62,000 bases of DNA from Adiantum capillus-veneris (taxonomy: Eukaryota; Streptophyta; Polypodiopsida; Polypodiales; Pteridaceae): positions 36,857,098 through 36,919,097 of the forward strand of contig CM043962.1 in NCBI GenBank assembly GCA_014529385.2, in the 5' to 3' direction. Below are positions 22,038 through 33,783 of this stretch, in pieces (position 1 is the stretch's first letter; each line of letters opens with the position of its first letter). The notes under the pieces were generated by a model that saw only the letters and a list, made by a program, of their open reading frames with translations, was not told where the DNA came from and ran no database searches. The translations under genes were made by a program, and so were the position numbers.

Positions 22038-23854
22038 TGTTGCTCAACCCAAGTGGAGAGGTGGTCATGAAAGAGAAGGTCAATCTACCAGGTTCAACTA
22101 GCAACAATGAAGCAGAATACGACACACTGCTTCATGGTTTGAAGATGTGCATTGGCCAAGGGATAAAACGTCTCATGGTAAAGGGAGATGCACTTCTCAT
22201 TGTTAAACAAATTTTAGGCATTTGGGCATGCAAGAATGAAAGCTTAAGGACAAAAGTTCATGCCATTCGTAGGATGTTTAATCAGTTTGAAGAAGTGCAA
22301 CTATATCATATTCCGAGGAAACAAAATGAAGATGCCGATTTACTTGCACAACAAGCAGTTACATGTGTTGAGAGAGAAGTGCAGGTCATCATGGTGGCAG
22401 CAACTGTCAAGCAACCGAGATACCAGGGATTGGAGTCATTGGCTCCCATTATTGGCTACATTTTGGAGGGTGAGTTTCCACAAGACTTCACGAAGGCTGA
22501 GAAGAGGAGACTCATGAAGAAGGCAAGTTTCTATCTCTTCCTAGAAGGCTCCCTCTATCAAAGAGGGAAGGATCAAGTGTGCAGAAGAGTACCAACTATC
22601 GAGGAAATTCCAGCCATTCTAAAAGGTTTTCATGAAGAGGCATGTGGTGGTCATTTTGCCCAAGAATCAACCGTGAAGAAGATTTTGCTTGCAGGGTATG
22701 TTTGGCCAAGCTTGCATGTGGATGTTCAACATTGGTGTAAAAGCTGTCACAATTGTCAGATAAATGGAAATAGAAGGTTGGTGCATGGCCCGAGGCAAAT
22801 AGTGCTTGCAAATGGACCCTTTGAAAAGTGGGGCATTGATGCTATGGGTCCTCTGCCTAGGACAAAAAATGGTAAACTCTACATTCTAGTGGCTGTAGAC
22901 TATATGACTAGGTGGGTGGAAGCTCAAAGTGTGGCAAGAGTGAATGAGAGGACAGTTAGCAAGTTTGTGTACAATCACATTTGTTGCAGATTTGGCACAC
23001 CTTTGGAGATTGTTTCTGATAATGGTCTAGGGTTTAGGAAGGGCTTGCTCACAGAAGTTTGTGAAGAGCTTCACATTCTACATCGTCATAGCACACCATA
23101 CTACCCACAATCAAATGGTTTGGTGGAGAAGGCTAATGGTGTCATTGCAGGAATCATTAGAAATATGGTGCAAAACAAGACAAAATTATGGGATGACTTC
23201 TTGGATGGTGCCTTGTGGGCATATCGAACCACATATAGGGAAGCCACGGAGCTCACACCATTTCACTTGGTCTATGGTCAAGAGGCTTTGCAGCCTATCG
23301 AGCTCAACATTCCAACAATGCGACTTCATGGCAAAGGAGCACAAGATGATCAAGAGGTATGGATGGATCGACTTCTTACGTTAGTGGAGCTTGAGTGGAA
23401 AAGAGAAGCAGCATATGAGTGCTACAAGAGGAAAGCCACACAAGCAAAAGAAACGCATGACAAGAAACTGAAGGACAAAGGCATCAAGGAAGGAGAGCTT
23501 GTGCTAAGGTATGACAATCGACTTGACAATCGTTTTGATGCCAAGTTTGAAACTAGATGGCAAGGGCCATACATAGTCAAGAAGGCTTTCAATTCTAGTT
23601 ACTATGAGCTTATGGACTTGAATGGTAAAGAGCACTCCAGGAAGGTAAACGGGTATCGCTTGAAGCCCTATTCGAGTCGCCTTCTACCAAAGGATCTACC
23701 AAAGATCTATCCAAAGGCCGCTGTCTCATGTAAGTATTGTTACATGAAGCATGAGTGTAACTCCAGCCAAAATTCTGAGGGGCCAAACAATGAAGATCTC
23801 GTCAAGGACTCTGAAGCACTCTCTTTGGAAAAGATGCTCTATGATGGTACATGA
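22037..23854 (+). CDS. Tat second RNase H and integrase
   Basis: After the frameshift the second RNase H continues (LLNPSGEVV, STSNNEAEYDTLL, MVKGDALLIVKQI). The integrase follows: HHCC zinc finger (HEEACGGH...CKSCHNC, about 22631-22757), then catalytic D in GIDAMGPLP, D in SDNGLGF (about 23016) and E in NGLVEKANG (about 23117). The C-terminal part has the GPYIVKKAF block and a short Lys-rich tail; there is no chromodomain. All catalytic residues are intact, so this is the best preserved part of the element. Start is taken at the frame opening; translation would need the upstream frame. Confidence 0.88.
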   Translation: MLLNPSGEVVMKEKVNLPGSTSNNEAEYDTLLHGLKMCIGQGIKRLMVKGDALLIVKQILGIWACKNESLRTKVHAIRRMFNQFEEVQLYHIPRKQNEDADLLAQQAVTCVEREVQVIMVAATVKQPRYQGLESLAPIIGYILEGEFPQDFTKAEKRRLMKKASFYLFLEGSLYQRGKDQVCRRVPTIEEIPAILKGFHEEACGGHFAQESTVKKILLAGYVWPSLHVDVQHWCKSCHNCQINGNRRLVHGPRQIVLANGPFEKWGIDAMGPLPRTKNGKLYILVAVDYMTRWVEAQSVARVNERTVSKFVYNHICCRFGTPLEIVSDNGLGFRKGLLTEVCEELHILHRHSTPYYPQSNGLVEKANGVIAGIIRNMVQNKTKLWDDFLDGALWAYRTTYREATELTPFHLVYGQEALQPIELNIPTMRLHGKGAQDDQEVWMDRLLTLVELEWKREAAYECYKRKATQAKETHDKKLKDKGIKEGELVLRYDNRLDNRFDAKFETRWQGPYIVKKAFNSSYYELMDLNGKEHSRKVNGYRLKPYSSRLLPKDLPKIYPKAAVSCKYCYMKHECNSSQNSEGPNNEDLVKDSEALSLEKMLYDGT

Positions 23855-23869
23855 ATATACCATCATCCT

Positions 23870-23878
23870 GGGGGAGGG
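23870..23878 (+). other. Polypurine tract of the Tat element
   Basis: gggggaggg lies four bases (ctaa) before the 3' LTR start. It primes plus-strand DNA synthesis in known LTR elements. The 12-base word gggggagggcta recurs at 22025-22036. Confidence 0.8.
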
Positions 23879-23882
23879 CTAA

Positions 23883-26192
23883 TGATAGCCGTTTTTCGGC
23901 TCTCCATAATTGCCATAGTAAGTTACTCCACCCTACCAAATTCACCCAAACGCTATGGCTATCTCTACCATTTCACTGTACATAGGCGTGGGTGAGTTAG
24001 GGGGCTTTTCCCATATCTTCTTAAAAACCCTCAGCTAGCTAGTCACTGTGCTAGTTGAGCCAAAAAAATAAAAAAATAAAAAAATAAAAGTATATTATGG
24101 CCTCTTTGTGTGTAAATATTTCATTGTATATATGACCTAAATATAGGGATTTTTTATAATTATTTTGGTATTTTATTTAAATATTTCTACTTAGGTGTGT
24201 GTTTTATTAAACCTATGTACACCTTCTTTCATCCTCTTACACCATAATTATATTTTTTGCCAATATGTACATACTCTAACCTCATATTTTTCCTTTATAC
24301 AAATCACTCCCACATTTTCACCCTCACCCTCGTGAAAACAAAAAATTGATTTCTACTCATTGGTTACGTTTATTATATTATTTACTTGCATACCTTTTCC
24401 TCTTTCACCCAAAATAATTCAAGGAGGGACCATATCATATGATTCCAATATCTTTCCATATCCATAACTCCTCCATATTTTTATTATTATTTTTACTCAT
24501 TATTCTAACACCATATGCTCATTGAGCTAAAGTCCATGAATAGTCCATACACTAGTCCCACCATGTATATATTTCTTTATTCACCAATAATCCTCCTCCA
24601 TGCATGGGTCAAGGGCAACTTGGATGCTTTGTATTATAATATGACAAAGGAGGGGCTCACTCTTGGATGCATTGTACAAATTCAACAAAGGAGGGGGCCA
24701 CTAAAAGACTTTTGCAGGCATAAAAAACAGGCTTTTTGGTGAGAATTTTGGCACCTATCTCCACTCCGAATTTGGAGCGGTGGTCATAGAGAAAATGTAG
24801 CCCACGCTCTGAATAATCACCTCAAATTTTTTCATGATTTTTGGAGCTACCAGCGGTGAGCTATGATTTTTTGAGTGGACCCCAGTCTGCCCACTTTTCT
24901 CACAAGTAGCTTTTACTCTTCTCTCACCCTTCCACACACCTACTCACTCTTACACATCCCTCCCTCTCCTTCCCTCACTCAAACCTGCAATTTCCATGGC
25001 TTCTCCCACCCTCTTCACCATTACCCTTCTCTCTCATCCCTATAGTTCTTTTATGAACCTCTACATACAAACACCCTCTCCATGTCTCTCTCTATTGCTT
25101 CTATGTTACAATTTCATTTACCTCTCCTAAAAATATCTAAAATTCAGCATCTTAACCATGATAACTTCTGCAAATTGAGGATTTTTCATCAACAAATCCT
25201 CTTTTCATCGTGGTGGTCAACAGTGGCGGCGGCGTAAAGAAGGGAAGAAGAAGAAGAAGACCAGCGGTCATTTTTTCCACAATCTACACAAGGGTCAGTT
25301 CAAGCTTCTTCAAAGCTTCACCATCTCAATGATTCTCTTTTAATTCACCCCTCTTCCTTCATCAAATCAACTCATCCTACTCATTGTAAATGTATCACTA
25401 ACAATTCTAGTGATTATTACCACTAACAACTAACTTCTCTTGTAAAAATGCACCCACACTATCAACATATGGAGTAGGAAACCGCACAAGTAAACCAAAT
25501 TCACTCACTCCCATGGAAGTTTCTCTCCTTTCACCACATCAATAATTCTCTTACTTGAGCCCCCATCCATGTGACTCAAGAGAAAAGAGAGACCCCATTC
25601 TCATTTGAAATTCATAAAAATTCATAATCCTTGATCTTTCCTAATAAAATTGATTAGGCTTAATCCTAATCAAGGATTCTAAAACCTATAAATAGAACCC
25701 ATTCCTCCTTGTAAAAGATATCACTATACCATTGCACACTAGATTGAGCGTACCACACGCCAGTTCTATCTTGGTTGTAAAGAGAGAGTAAGCTTTCTAT
25801 ACACCATCACCTTGGTGCATAGAAAAGCTTGAGCTAGTTTGAGTGAGTGCGAGTAAAAGATATTCTTCCTACCATTGTTGTATCTATCCCAACATCAATG
25901 AATTGGTAGTTTTGGGTGCAATTCATGTCCAAAGGCTCACGCTTCTCCTCCAATTTGGCTTGGCAAACTCATTCAGCTTCATAAGGTGACTTGTTTCATT
26001 GAAGGTTGTTGTTTTGTTGCTTGTGATTCATTGGCTATTTTTTGGCTACCATTGTAAGAGGGTGGATGGTGAGAGGGCTCCCATAACCCTAAGACAATGT
26101 GCTAGTGATGCTATAACCAAATCTTGTCACTTGATTCCGCAAGCTCTAAGTTCCTTTTTGTGCAAAATATAAAGTTGAAGCTAAGTTGTACA

Positions 26193-26232
<40 letters not shown>

Positions 26233-26491
26233 TTTTAGTGTGTGAGAGTGTTCCATTGGTGTTAGGGTTAGTGTAAATTCCTTGCTTGTTTGTGGGTTGC
26301 TCTAATGATTCTCCTCTTTTGCGTCCTAGTTCGCTCTTAAACTAGGTGGTGCCCCTTGTGTAGTTGGGATTTGGCTGTGGGTTTGTTGTTTTGGTTTGTG
26401 TTGTGTTGTGCCCCAGCCCCATTGAGTAGCACGGGATCCTTGAAGGGTGTCTAGAGGTTGCTCTTCTTGTTGCCCGCCCCGGACCCCCTCA
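23883..26491 (+). repeat. 3' LTR of the Tat element (full length)
   Basis: Starts TGATAGCCGTTTTTCGGCT and ends CCCCCTCA at 26491. The first 19 bases include a small hairpin (agccg-ttttt-cggct, 23887-23901) lost from the 5' LTR. The TATA box is at 25686-25695 and the CT microsatellite at 26195-26229. The extra 1,123 bases (23898-25020) carry no coding frame. Confidence 0.92.
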
Positions 26492-27363
26492 CTACGTAGA
26501 GGTATCCGCCACGAAAGCTTCCGAAGAGTGCGTACACTGTGAAACGAGAGAAGATAGTAAGCAAGTAGAGAGAGAATATCCTTCTTCTTCTTCTTCTTCT
26601 TCTTCCCGAGAGAGAAGAGATTATGGAGATGGTGATAAAGAGCTTGCACCACTCCGTATAATAGATACGTATAGCGTTGCGGTAGTAGACGCAACAGATG
26701 GCACTGAAAATTGAGGCTTACAGGTGAATTTATAGGCTCTGCAGAAGCAACTGGCTAGAGTAGCTCCCAAGGCAAAGAATAACACTAGTTTTTGGGCCAG
26801 GAATAGCTCCAAATTTTTGGCAACTTTGCTAAAAGGATGCCTTTGCTTTTGGTGGTTAACTTTCCCACTTACCATTCAATTTTTACAGCGAAATTGGCCA
26901 ATTGAACAATATTCGGTCAACTAATGGAAATCTTAGCTAGACTATCCCACACCATAATGTCCTGACATAATTATGACTTTCCCGTACTACCCTGGCTTAT
27001 TTACGGTACCACTTTTTATAAAAATAATTCTCATAAAAATCCCGTTTGGTCCTGTTTCTGCTCCAGGTGATCATTTTAAAAATTTTGACGGAGACTAAAA
27101 TTAATATTTTTATGTTTAGGTCATTATAAAAAGCACATTGCTTTTCAAAAACGTTGAAAAGCACAAAAAGCTAAAAATAGCGTATTTTTTAAAACTGAAC
27201 CAAATGTCCATCCAACCTACTGGAACATGGAAAAGACCTTGCCTTTTACTTTAGAACCTTCCAATATTGTCAATCAAGCATCTTAAATCAAAATTTGGCA
27301 AAATAGATATTGAAAACTATTTTTCTTATTTTTAGAAGAGGCCCAAAAATTGGGGATCTTATA
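26492..27363 (-). repeat. 3' LTR of chromovirus A2 (part, split by the Tat element)
   Basis: On the minus strand, after the pol tail and a purine-rich agtgtgggaaga, sequence TATAAGATCCCC starts at 27363, probably a mutated TGTAAGATCCC LTR start. A TATA box (cctataaattc, complement of 26727-26737) and a TC-rich leader with a (GAA)n/(CTT)n run (26581-26606) follow. The block is cut at 26491 by the Tat element and should continue below 16469. The end and the partner LTR were not found. Confidence 0.5.
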
Positions 27364-30300
27364 TCTTCCCACACTTGAAAAATTCGAGGTATCCTCACCT
27401 CTCATGAAATCTAGATAATTTAGTCTCATTACATCTTCCCAAGTGGCATCTTCCTGAGGATACGTTGACCAATTAACAAGATGTTCAATAATGGTCCTAT
27501 TATGTAGAGGCTTGGTTCTACTCTAAAGTACTACTTCGGGATATACTTCAAAAGTTCCATCAGTAGAGGTAGATAATAGAGAATCATCAAGAATATGTTG
27601 CGGATCAGGTACATAATTCTTGAGTAAGTTGACGTGAAAAACATCATGTACCTTTATGTGTGATGGTAACAAGAGTTTGTAAGCTTGATCATTAATCCGC
27701 TTTGTGATTACAAAAGGTCCACAATATCTGGCACTTAGCTTCTTACACTTACCCATTGATAAAGAACTACGTTTGGGTTTTACTCTCAGAAATACCATAT
27801 CGCCCTCTTTACAAAGTCTGACAGATCATCTTGGGTCAGCATAACTCTTCTAGCTATCTTGAGAAATCTTAATATGCTACCATATAAGATCAATTTGTAG
27901 TTGCATTTCATCCAACATGTCTTTGGATACTTGAACTCGTATGAGAGGGTTTGTCCATTTGAGTGGAGTAAGACACGCTTGTCCGTACAATGCTTGAAAA
28001 AGAGACATTCCAATTGAGCGTTGGAATGAGGAATTATACGCAAATTCAACCAAATACAAATATCTCGTCCATTTACTCTGCTCATGCATACAATAAGCTC
28101 TTAACATGTCTTCAATGATTTGATTTGTTCTTACTGTCTGTCCATCAGTTTGAGGATGATAAGCAATACTAAAGGTTAACTGGGATCCTGTAGTTGAGAA
28201 TAAGGCTTTCCAAAAGTTAGAGGTGAACTTCGGATCACGATAAAAAATTATCCGTCGAGGTAAACCGTGATACATGAAAACACCTTGCATAAAGACTTGA
28301 GCTATATCCTTAGCCGTAAAAGTTGTCTTGACTGGAGATAAATGGGTCATTTTTGTAAGCATATCAACAACCACAAAAATAGAGTTATATCTCAGAGATG
28401 TAGGAAGTCCTGTAATAAAATCCATGGATATGCATTCCCATTTTATTTGTGGAGCATCGATAGGTTGAAGCTTACCGAGATATCGAATTTGTTCAACTTT
28501 AATACGTTGAAATGTTAAGAATCTTGTAGCATAGTTCAACACATCACGCTTTAGTCCTAGCCAAAAGAAACTCTTTCTTACAGTAGAGCAAGTCTTAATG
28601 TATCCTAGATGTCCTGCTATAGGTATATCAAGAGCTTCCTGTAGTATCTAAAGTCTGATTCCACCTTGATTTGAATACAAAGACGTTTACCGAAGTAAAG
28701 GTCATCACCTTCAATGTGGAAGCCTTTGATTTTCCTCTCTTGCTTCTCTGTGTGATTATTTAAGTTCATTGAGTATTGGAGTTTTATGTAATACGGGTCA
28801 ATTAAAGAAGTAGTAGAGGTTGTGACAACCATTACAGTACTCTTCCTTCTTAAGGCATCAGCCACAAGATTTTTCTTCCCACGTTTATATTCAATTCCAA
28901 AATCATATTCGCATAATAACTCCATCCATCTTCGTTACCGCATATTAAGGTCAAGTTGGGTGTAGATCCACTTCAGGCTTTTATGGTCGGTATGTAGTTC
29001 AAATCTCCTTCCAAGAAGATAATGTCGCCATACTTTAAGAACATGCACAACGGCCAATAATTCCAAGTCATGTGTAAGATAATTCAACTTATGTATACGT
29101 AACTTACGAAACTCATAAGCTACTGGTTTTCCTTCTTGAGACAGAATGCCACCGATAGCTTGTCCACTTGCATCAGTGAGAGCACAATGAATGTCTTTGA
29201 GAAGTCTAGAAGCTGTAGTATTGGAGCATTCACCAAAGCTTCTTTGATTTTCTCAAAACTAGCTTAAGTACGTTCATTCCAAGTAAACACTTTAGCCTTC
29301 TTAAACGTATTAGTCAATGGAGATGCAATCTTAGCATAGCATTGAATAAATGTATGATACCATCCTATTAAATCAAGAAATCCACGTACTTCTCGTATTG
29401 ATTTTGGTGTGGGCCAAGCTATAACAACTTCAATCTTACTTGGGTTAGTAGAAACACCATCCTTGGATAGAATAAATTCCAAATATTCCACCTTGTCAGT
29501 GAAGAAGGTGCATTTGCTATGTTTGGCATAAAGTTGAGTTTGACGGAGAAGTTCCAGTACTCACCATACATGTTGTTCGTGTTCTTCTGTGTTTCTTGAG
29601 TAAACTAGGATATCATCAAATAAGACAAGAATAAAATCATCAAGATGCTCTCAAAAGACGTCGATCATAAGACGATTAAAAGTTGCAGGAGCATTAGTAA
29701 GCTTAAAAGGCATAACTGTAAATTCATAATGTCCAAAATGAGTATTAAATCTTGCCTTTGGTATATCCTCCTCCTTGATTTTGATTTGGTAATACCCTGA
29801 CTTAAGATCAATCTTTGTGAAGATAGAAGTTCCATGTAATCGGTCAAGCAGTTCATCAATTCTTGGTATTGCATACTTATTCTTGACTGTTAACTGGTTC
29901 AATCCACGATAATCAATACAATGATGTAGAGTACCATCCTTCTTTTGATTAAAGAGAATAGGAGTACTCCATGGAGAAACGCTAGGTTGAATGAAGCCTT
30001 ATTAAAGGATTTGAGTTAATTGCTCCTTGAGTTCCACAGATTCAGGTACTGACGTTTTGTAAGGTCTATGGGCAACTAGTTGAGCTCCTCGAGTAAGCTC
30101 TATTGCATGATCAACATCACGCTTGGGTGGTAGCTGTGAAAGTTCTTTGAGAAATATATAATCAAATTCTGTTATCCATTCGGGTTCATGTGAATTTATT
30201 CTCTTCTCCTTAGGGTTAAGTTTTACTGTGTAAATCCTTTCATTTTTTCTATGACTCTTCATAAGTTTGGTAAAGTTCACTAGTTTGAGCTTAGCCTTCT

Positions 30301-31823
30301 CCCGTTTCCTAGTAACTTTAACTCCAGAGTTTTGATCATTTTTAAAAGTCAATGAAGCATCTTTACAATGTATGTGAGCATCATTGGCTTTAAGCCAATC
30401 CATTCCTAGAATTCCATCGTAGATTCCTATGGGTAAGACTCTAAAGTTTGCATAAGTATTATGATTATTCAAAACAAAATTCAAGTTACTCAACTGAAGT
30501 AGAAGATCTAACCTTCTTACCCATGGCTAATTCTACTATAAGGTCTGTATCAGGGTGTTCAGGCAAAATGAGGTTTCTGATGCACTTAGGAGATATGAAA
30601 GAATGTGTACTCCTCGAGTCAATCAATAAGGTAAAATGGTTACCTTGATACTCCGCTGGGGTTTGAATTACTAAAAATTATTCATTCACTTCATGATGTT
30701 CAATTGCAGCATGAACATACGCGTTTTCCTGACTTCCTTTACCTCTAGTCCCTTGAGCTTTGTTAACTTGAGGTCTTCCTTGAGGTCTTTGATTTCCTCC
30801 TCCTCCTGGATGAGGTTGACGGTTAACATTTTTCATTGTTTTTATTGTTGACAAGAGGTCCATTCCAAAAAAAAGGTGGATTGCCTGGTCTAAAATTCCC
30901 TTGGTTTTGAAGTTGTCTCTGGTTTTGGTTAAAGTTGTGTTGATTGAAGTTCCTCTAAATTGCCGGTGGCCTAGGTATAAAGTTTCCGAAGTTCCGATTC
31001 GGATTGAAGTTTCTATGTTCATAATTGTCATCCACTCCTGTGAAGCTTGAATTGTTAAATGAACAATCCTTGGATTGATGACCAGGATCAAGACAAGTGT
31101 AGCACAAATGATCCTATCTGGCCTTCATACGCAATAAGTTCTCTTTTCTTTGTTGTGGATTTTCAGACCTTTGTTCCTCCTCGGAACGAGGCCTTTTAGT
31201 TTCACGAACAAGAACATGTTCTGGTTTTCTCTTTTTGATAGTAGATAACTCTATTTCAATTGGTTGGCCTGCCTCAAGAACATTTGCAAAATTGGTAAGA
31301 CGGAGACTCTGGAGTCTAGTCTTCATAGGATTATGTAACCCTGACACAAATCGAGCTACTTCGACCTCTTGAGTCATCCTTGTTGGAGCATACTTGACAA
31401 GGTAGTATGATTCCATATCTCTCGTTCCTTGAGTATAGTCAAGAAACTCATTCATATGATCTGAATGATAGACTTTGTTTTGATAGTTCTTCTTGAGCTG
31501 GGTTTTAAGGTAATCCAAGTTGTAGTATTAGGATCAACATTGTTTTCTGTGCAATGGTCTCTCCACCAATGCTTGGTTGTTTTCTCTAGTTTGAATTTAG
31601 CGATGATAGCTTTGTTCACTACTGATGAAAGAGCCAAATCAAAATAGTCATCCATGCGCTCAGTCCATTCTTTAAGAACTTTGCCTACATCTTTGCCTTC
31701 CCCTCTAAAATTTCCAAGTTGAGACTTGCAAAGCATAGCATCGATGTCTCTATCGATGATGGTGTGTTGAGAAACAATAGGTGCATTTGCATAAGCAGCA
31801 ATCGCATTTCCTCTAGGAGGCAT
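27364..31823 (-). pseudogene. Chromovirus A2 (Ty3/gypsy) gag-pol, heavily decayed
   Basis: Minus-strand domains in order: Gag start MPPRGNAIAAYANAP at 31823, capsid (WWRDHCTENN), zinc knuckle CYTCLDPGHQSKDC (about 31058-31100), protease tail GILGMDWLKAND (about 30400), and reverse transcriptase ([29 protein letters not shown], catalytic LFDDILVYS near 29610). RNase H is poorly kept. Integrase has SMDFITGLP, FYRDPKFTS and GQTVRTNQ, so the catalytic Glu of DDE is Val. The tail has GPFVITKRI and a chromodomain-like YPQEDATWED past a stop at 27523. There are many frameshifts and stops. It is an old copy; its 5' LTR was not found above 31823. Confidence 0.82.
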
Positions 31824-32046
31824 GGTAACTTACTGTACCATATCAACCAAGGTCACACTTAGTAAAATATTCTAATTTGCTCAAAGTCCTTAAATCAAAT
31901 AGAATAGACAGTTGAAGATAAGATGAGAGAGAAATAGGAGAAAGAATAATGAATAAATTAATCCAACTTCTATATCACAAAACTTTGGGTTTTTGAAAAG
32001 TATACAAGTTTCTTGAAAGATTCTAATAAATACTAGTGACTCTTAC

Positions 32047-33778
32047 TTAATGCACTCGATAATATCCATTGTGACATCCTTCCACCAATGGAGCATAGTT
32101 GTCCCATTCCTTGAGTATATCAGATGGGTGATTCCAATAATCCTTTTTAATCTTTGGTTGTAACATTTCTTTGTTGGCGTGTGAGTCATACCATTCTTGA
32201 GTAAGGGATTTGTTTGTTACAGGTACCCCCATTTTGGTGCGAACAATCTCCTTTCTGTACCCGAAGTAATCATCGAAGTAGGCAGATTCTTTTGGAAACA
32301 CATCCGATGTGTCCCATCTAGCTGAGCTGTGTATATTTACACAATCTACAAGGCACTGAGGTCTTTCGTAAACATTGTATACAATTTTTACATGGCGAGG
32401 ATTGTGGATTAGTAGTGACTTTCCAAATAAGTCAAAGAACAACTTCCAATGAATTAGGCTAAAGGAATGTCGGTCGTTGTTTTTGCATTGACGGCCCCCT
32501 ACATTAAACATAACAATGTCAAAGCATCCTGTAGCCATTACTGAAGGAAGAATGTTTATGGCCATCCATGTTTCCTTTTTCGGTCTTAGGGAAAGTTCAT
32601 AAGCATTTATGTACAATATTTGATTAGTGACAACAATCTTCGTTCCCAACATAGATTGTATCCACTCGATACTCCCAATAGGCGAGGGTTTATGCTTAGG
32701 TGGTTTAAACTCCGGGTTCCCTATAGCATAATGATACCAAGCTTGAAAGGTATTAGGTACAATAAAATCCATAGATATCAACCTTTTCTTCTCTTACCCA
32801 TTATGCGTGGTAGTGACAAGCCTTTGAACTTCCACTCCAGTTTGGAAATGCTCTTTCTCCATAAGATGGGAGAATATATCCGCCCATATCTGTCGAGGTA
32901 AGATGTCAATTATCTACACACACATCCCATCACTCAAGTTAGTTAAAATGATAAAACCAAGATTCAAACTCAAATATTATATCCTCAAAACAATGTGTTA
33001 TATCAAAAATCAAATTTTTATAAGTGCAAAAGACAAAAAAAAAAGGTACAGAGATTTTTTCGGGAGATAGATAAATACGAAAGGGTCCTATGAACCAATT
33101 CTTGGTTCCTACAATTGAGGTTCTACCCCTATATTTGTTCACATCTCAGGTATCAAAGTTTAGAACTTCAACTTGTGCACTAAAATTCATGTCTTCCTTT
33201 TCGTACCATTCTTCTCCTCGTGATACATCTGTGGGTGGTAATCCATTAAAGCAGTTTTCATGAGTATGCCATTCATTTACATCACCTCTGTAGAAATACT
33301 ACTCGAGTTCACTGCCATTGGTTGTGCTTGGGCAAAGTCACTAATGCACCTTGATTTCTTGTAGTCATCAAAGGTAAGGTGACATTGTGAGGATTGTATC
33401 TGACAATAGGTCCATAGACTCTATTGAACCAATCCTCGAGTAAATAATAGAATTGGTTGCCACCATTTGACTTCTTTCATACTCTGATTAATGACCTTTT
33501 CACAAAAGCCGTATCTCTGATTTAGCATGAGAGCCTTCTTACTAAGTACAAGTTCTCGAATCGATATGTCCAAAAGAGAACATAAGTTAAGGTAAAGAAC
33601 ATATCCTTGCACTTTAACATCGCCGTCTTGGATCTTTTCCTTTACCAAAAGCTGTGAGTTGATCATAAACCTATCAGACACTTGTGTTCGATGTTCAAAC
33701 TGAGCTTCAACATATAACTCCCATGCTACATAAGTGTTGGGTACAAGGTAATCTCCAATCCCCTTTGAAACTCGAACA
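32047..33778 (-). pseudogene. Unidentified coding relic with two related halves
   Basis: The minus strand carries protein-like sequence in shifted frames. The upstream half (33778 to about 33150) reads VSKGIGDYLVPNTYVAWELY, then EDWFNRVYGPIVRYNPHNVT, then GDVNEWHTHENCFNG. The downstream half has ILPRQIWADIFSHLMEKEHF (about 32890), a TAA, and then a clean 244-codon frame from 32781 to 32047 starting MISMDFIVPNTFQAWYHYAI and ending NGYYRVH. VPNT(Y/F).AW..Y occurs once per half, so the relic may be a duplicated module. A stretch at 32910-33140 has no coding character and ends in a gtgtgtag acceptor-like site, so an intron is possible. I recognise no family. Its upper edge joins the element C gag frame once B is removed. 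Confidence 0.45.
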
Positions 33779-33783
33779 AAAGA

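Larger units (their letters stand above)
16469..26491 (+). mobile_element. Complete Ty3/gypsy retrotransposon, Tat lineage
   Basis: Both LTRs begin TGATAGCCGTTTTTC and end GCCCCGGACC(G/C)CCTCA. The flanks are (a)ctac at 16464-16468 and ctac at 26492-26495, a target duplication of four bases. It would be five (actac) if the final A of the 3' LTR is counted as flank. The order inside is primer site, two small ORFs, gag, protease, reverse transcriptase, RNase H, a second RNase H, integrase, polypurine tract. The extra RNase H before integrase is the known mark of the Tat lineage. Two in-frame stops and a frameshift make this copy unlikely to be active. It is inserted in the terminal region of an opposite-strand chromovirus. 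Confidence 0.92.
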
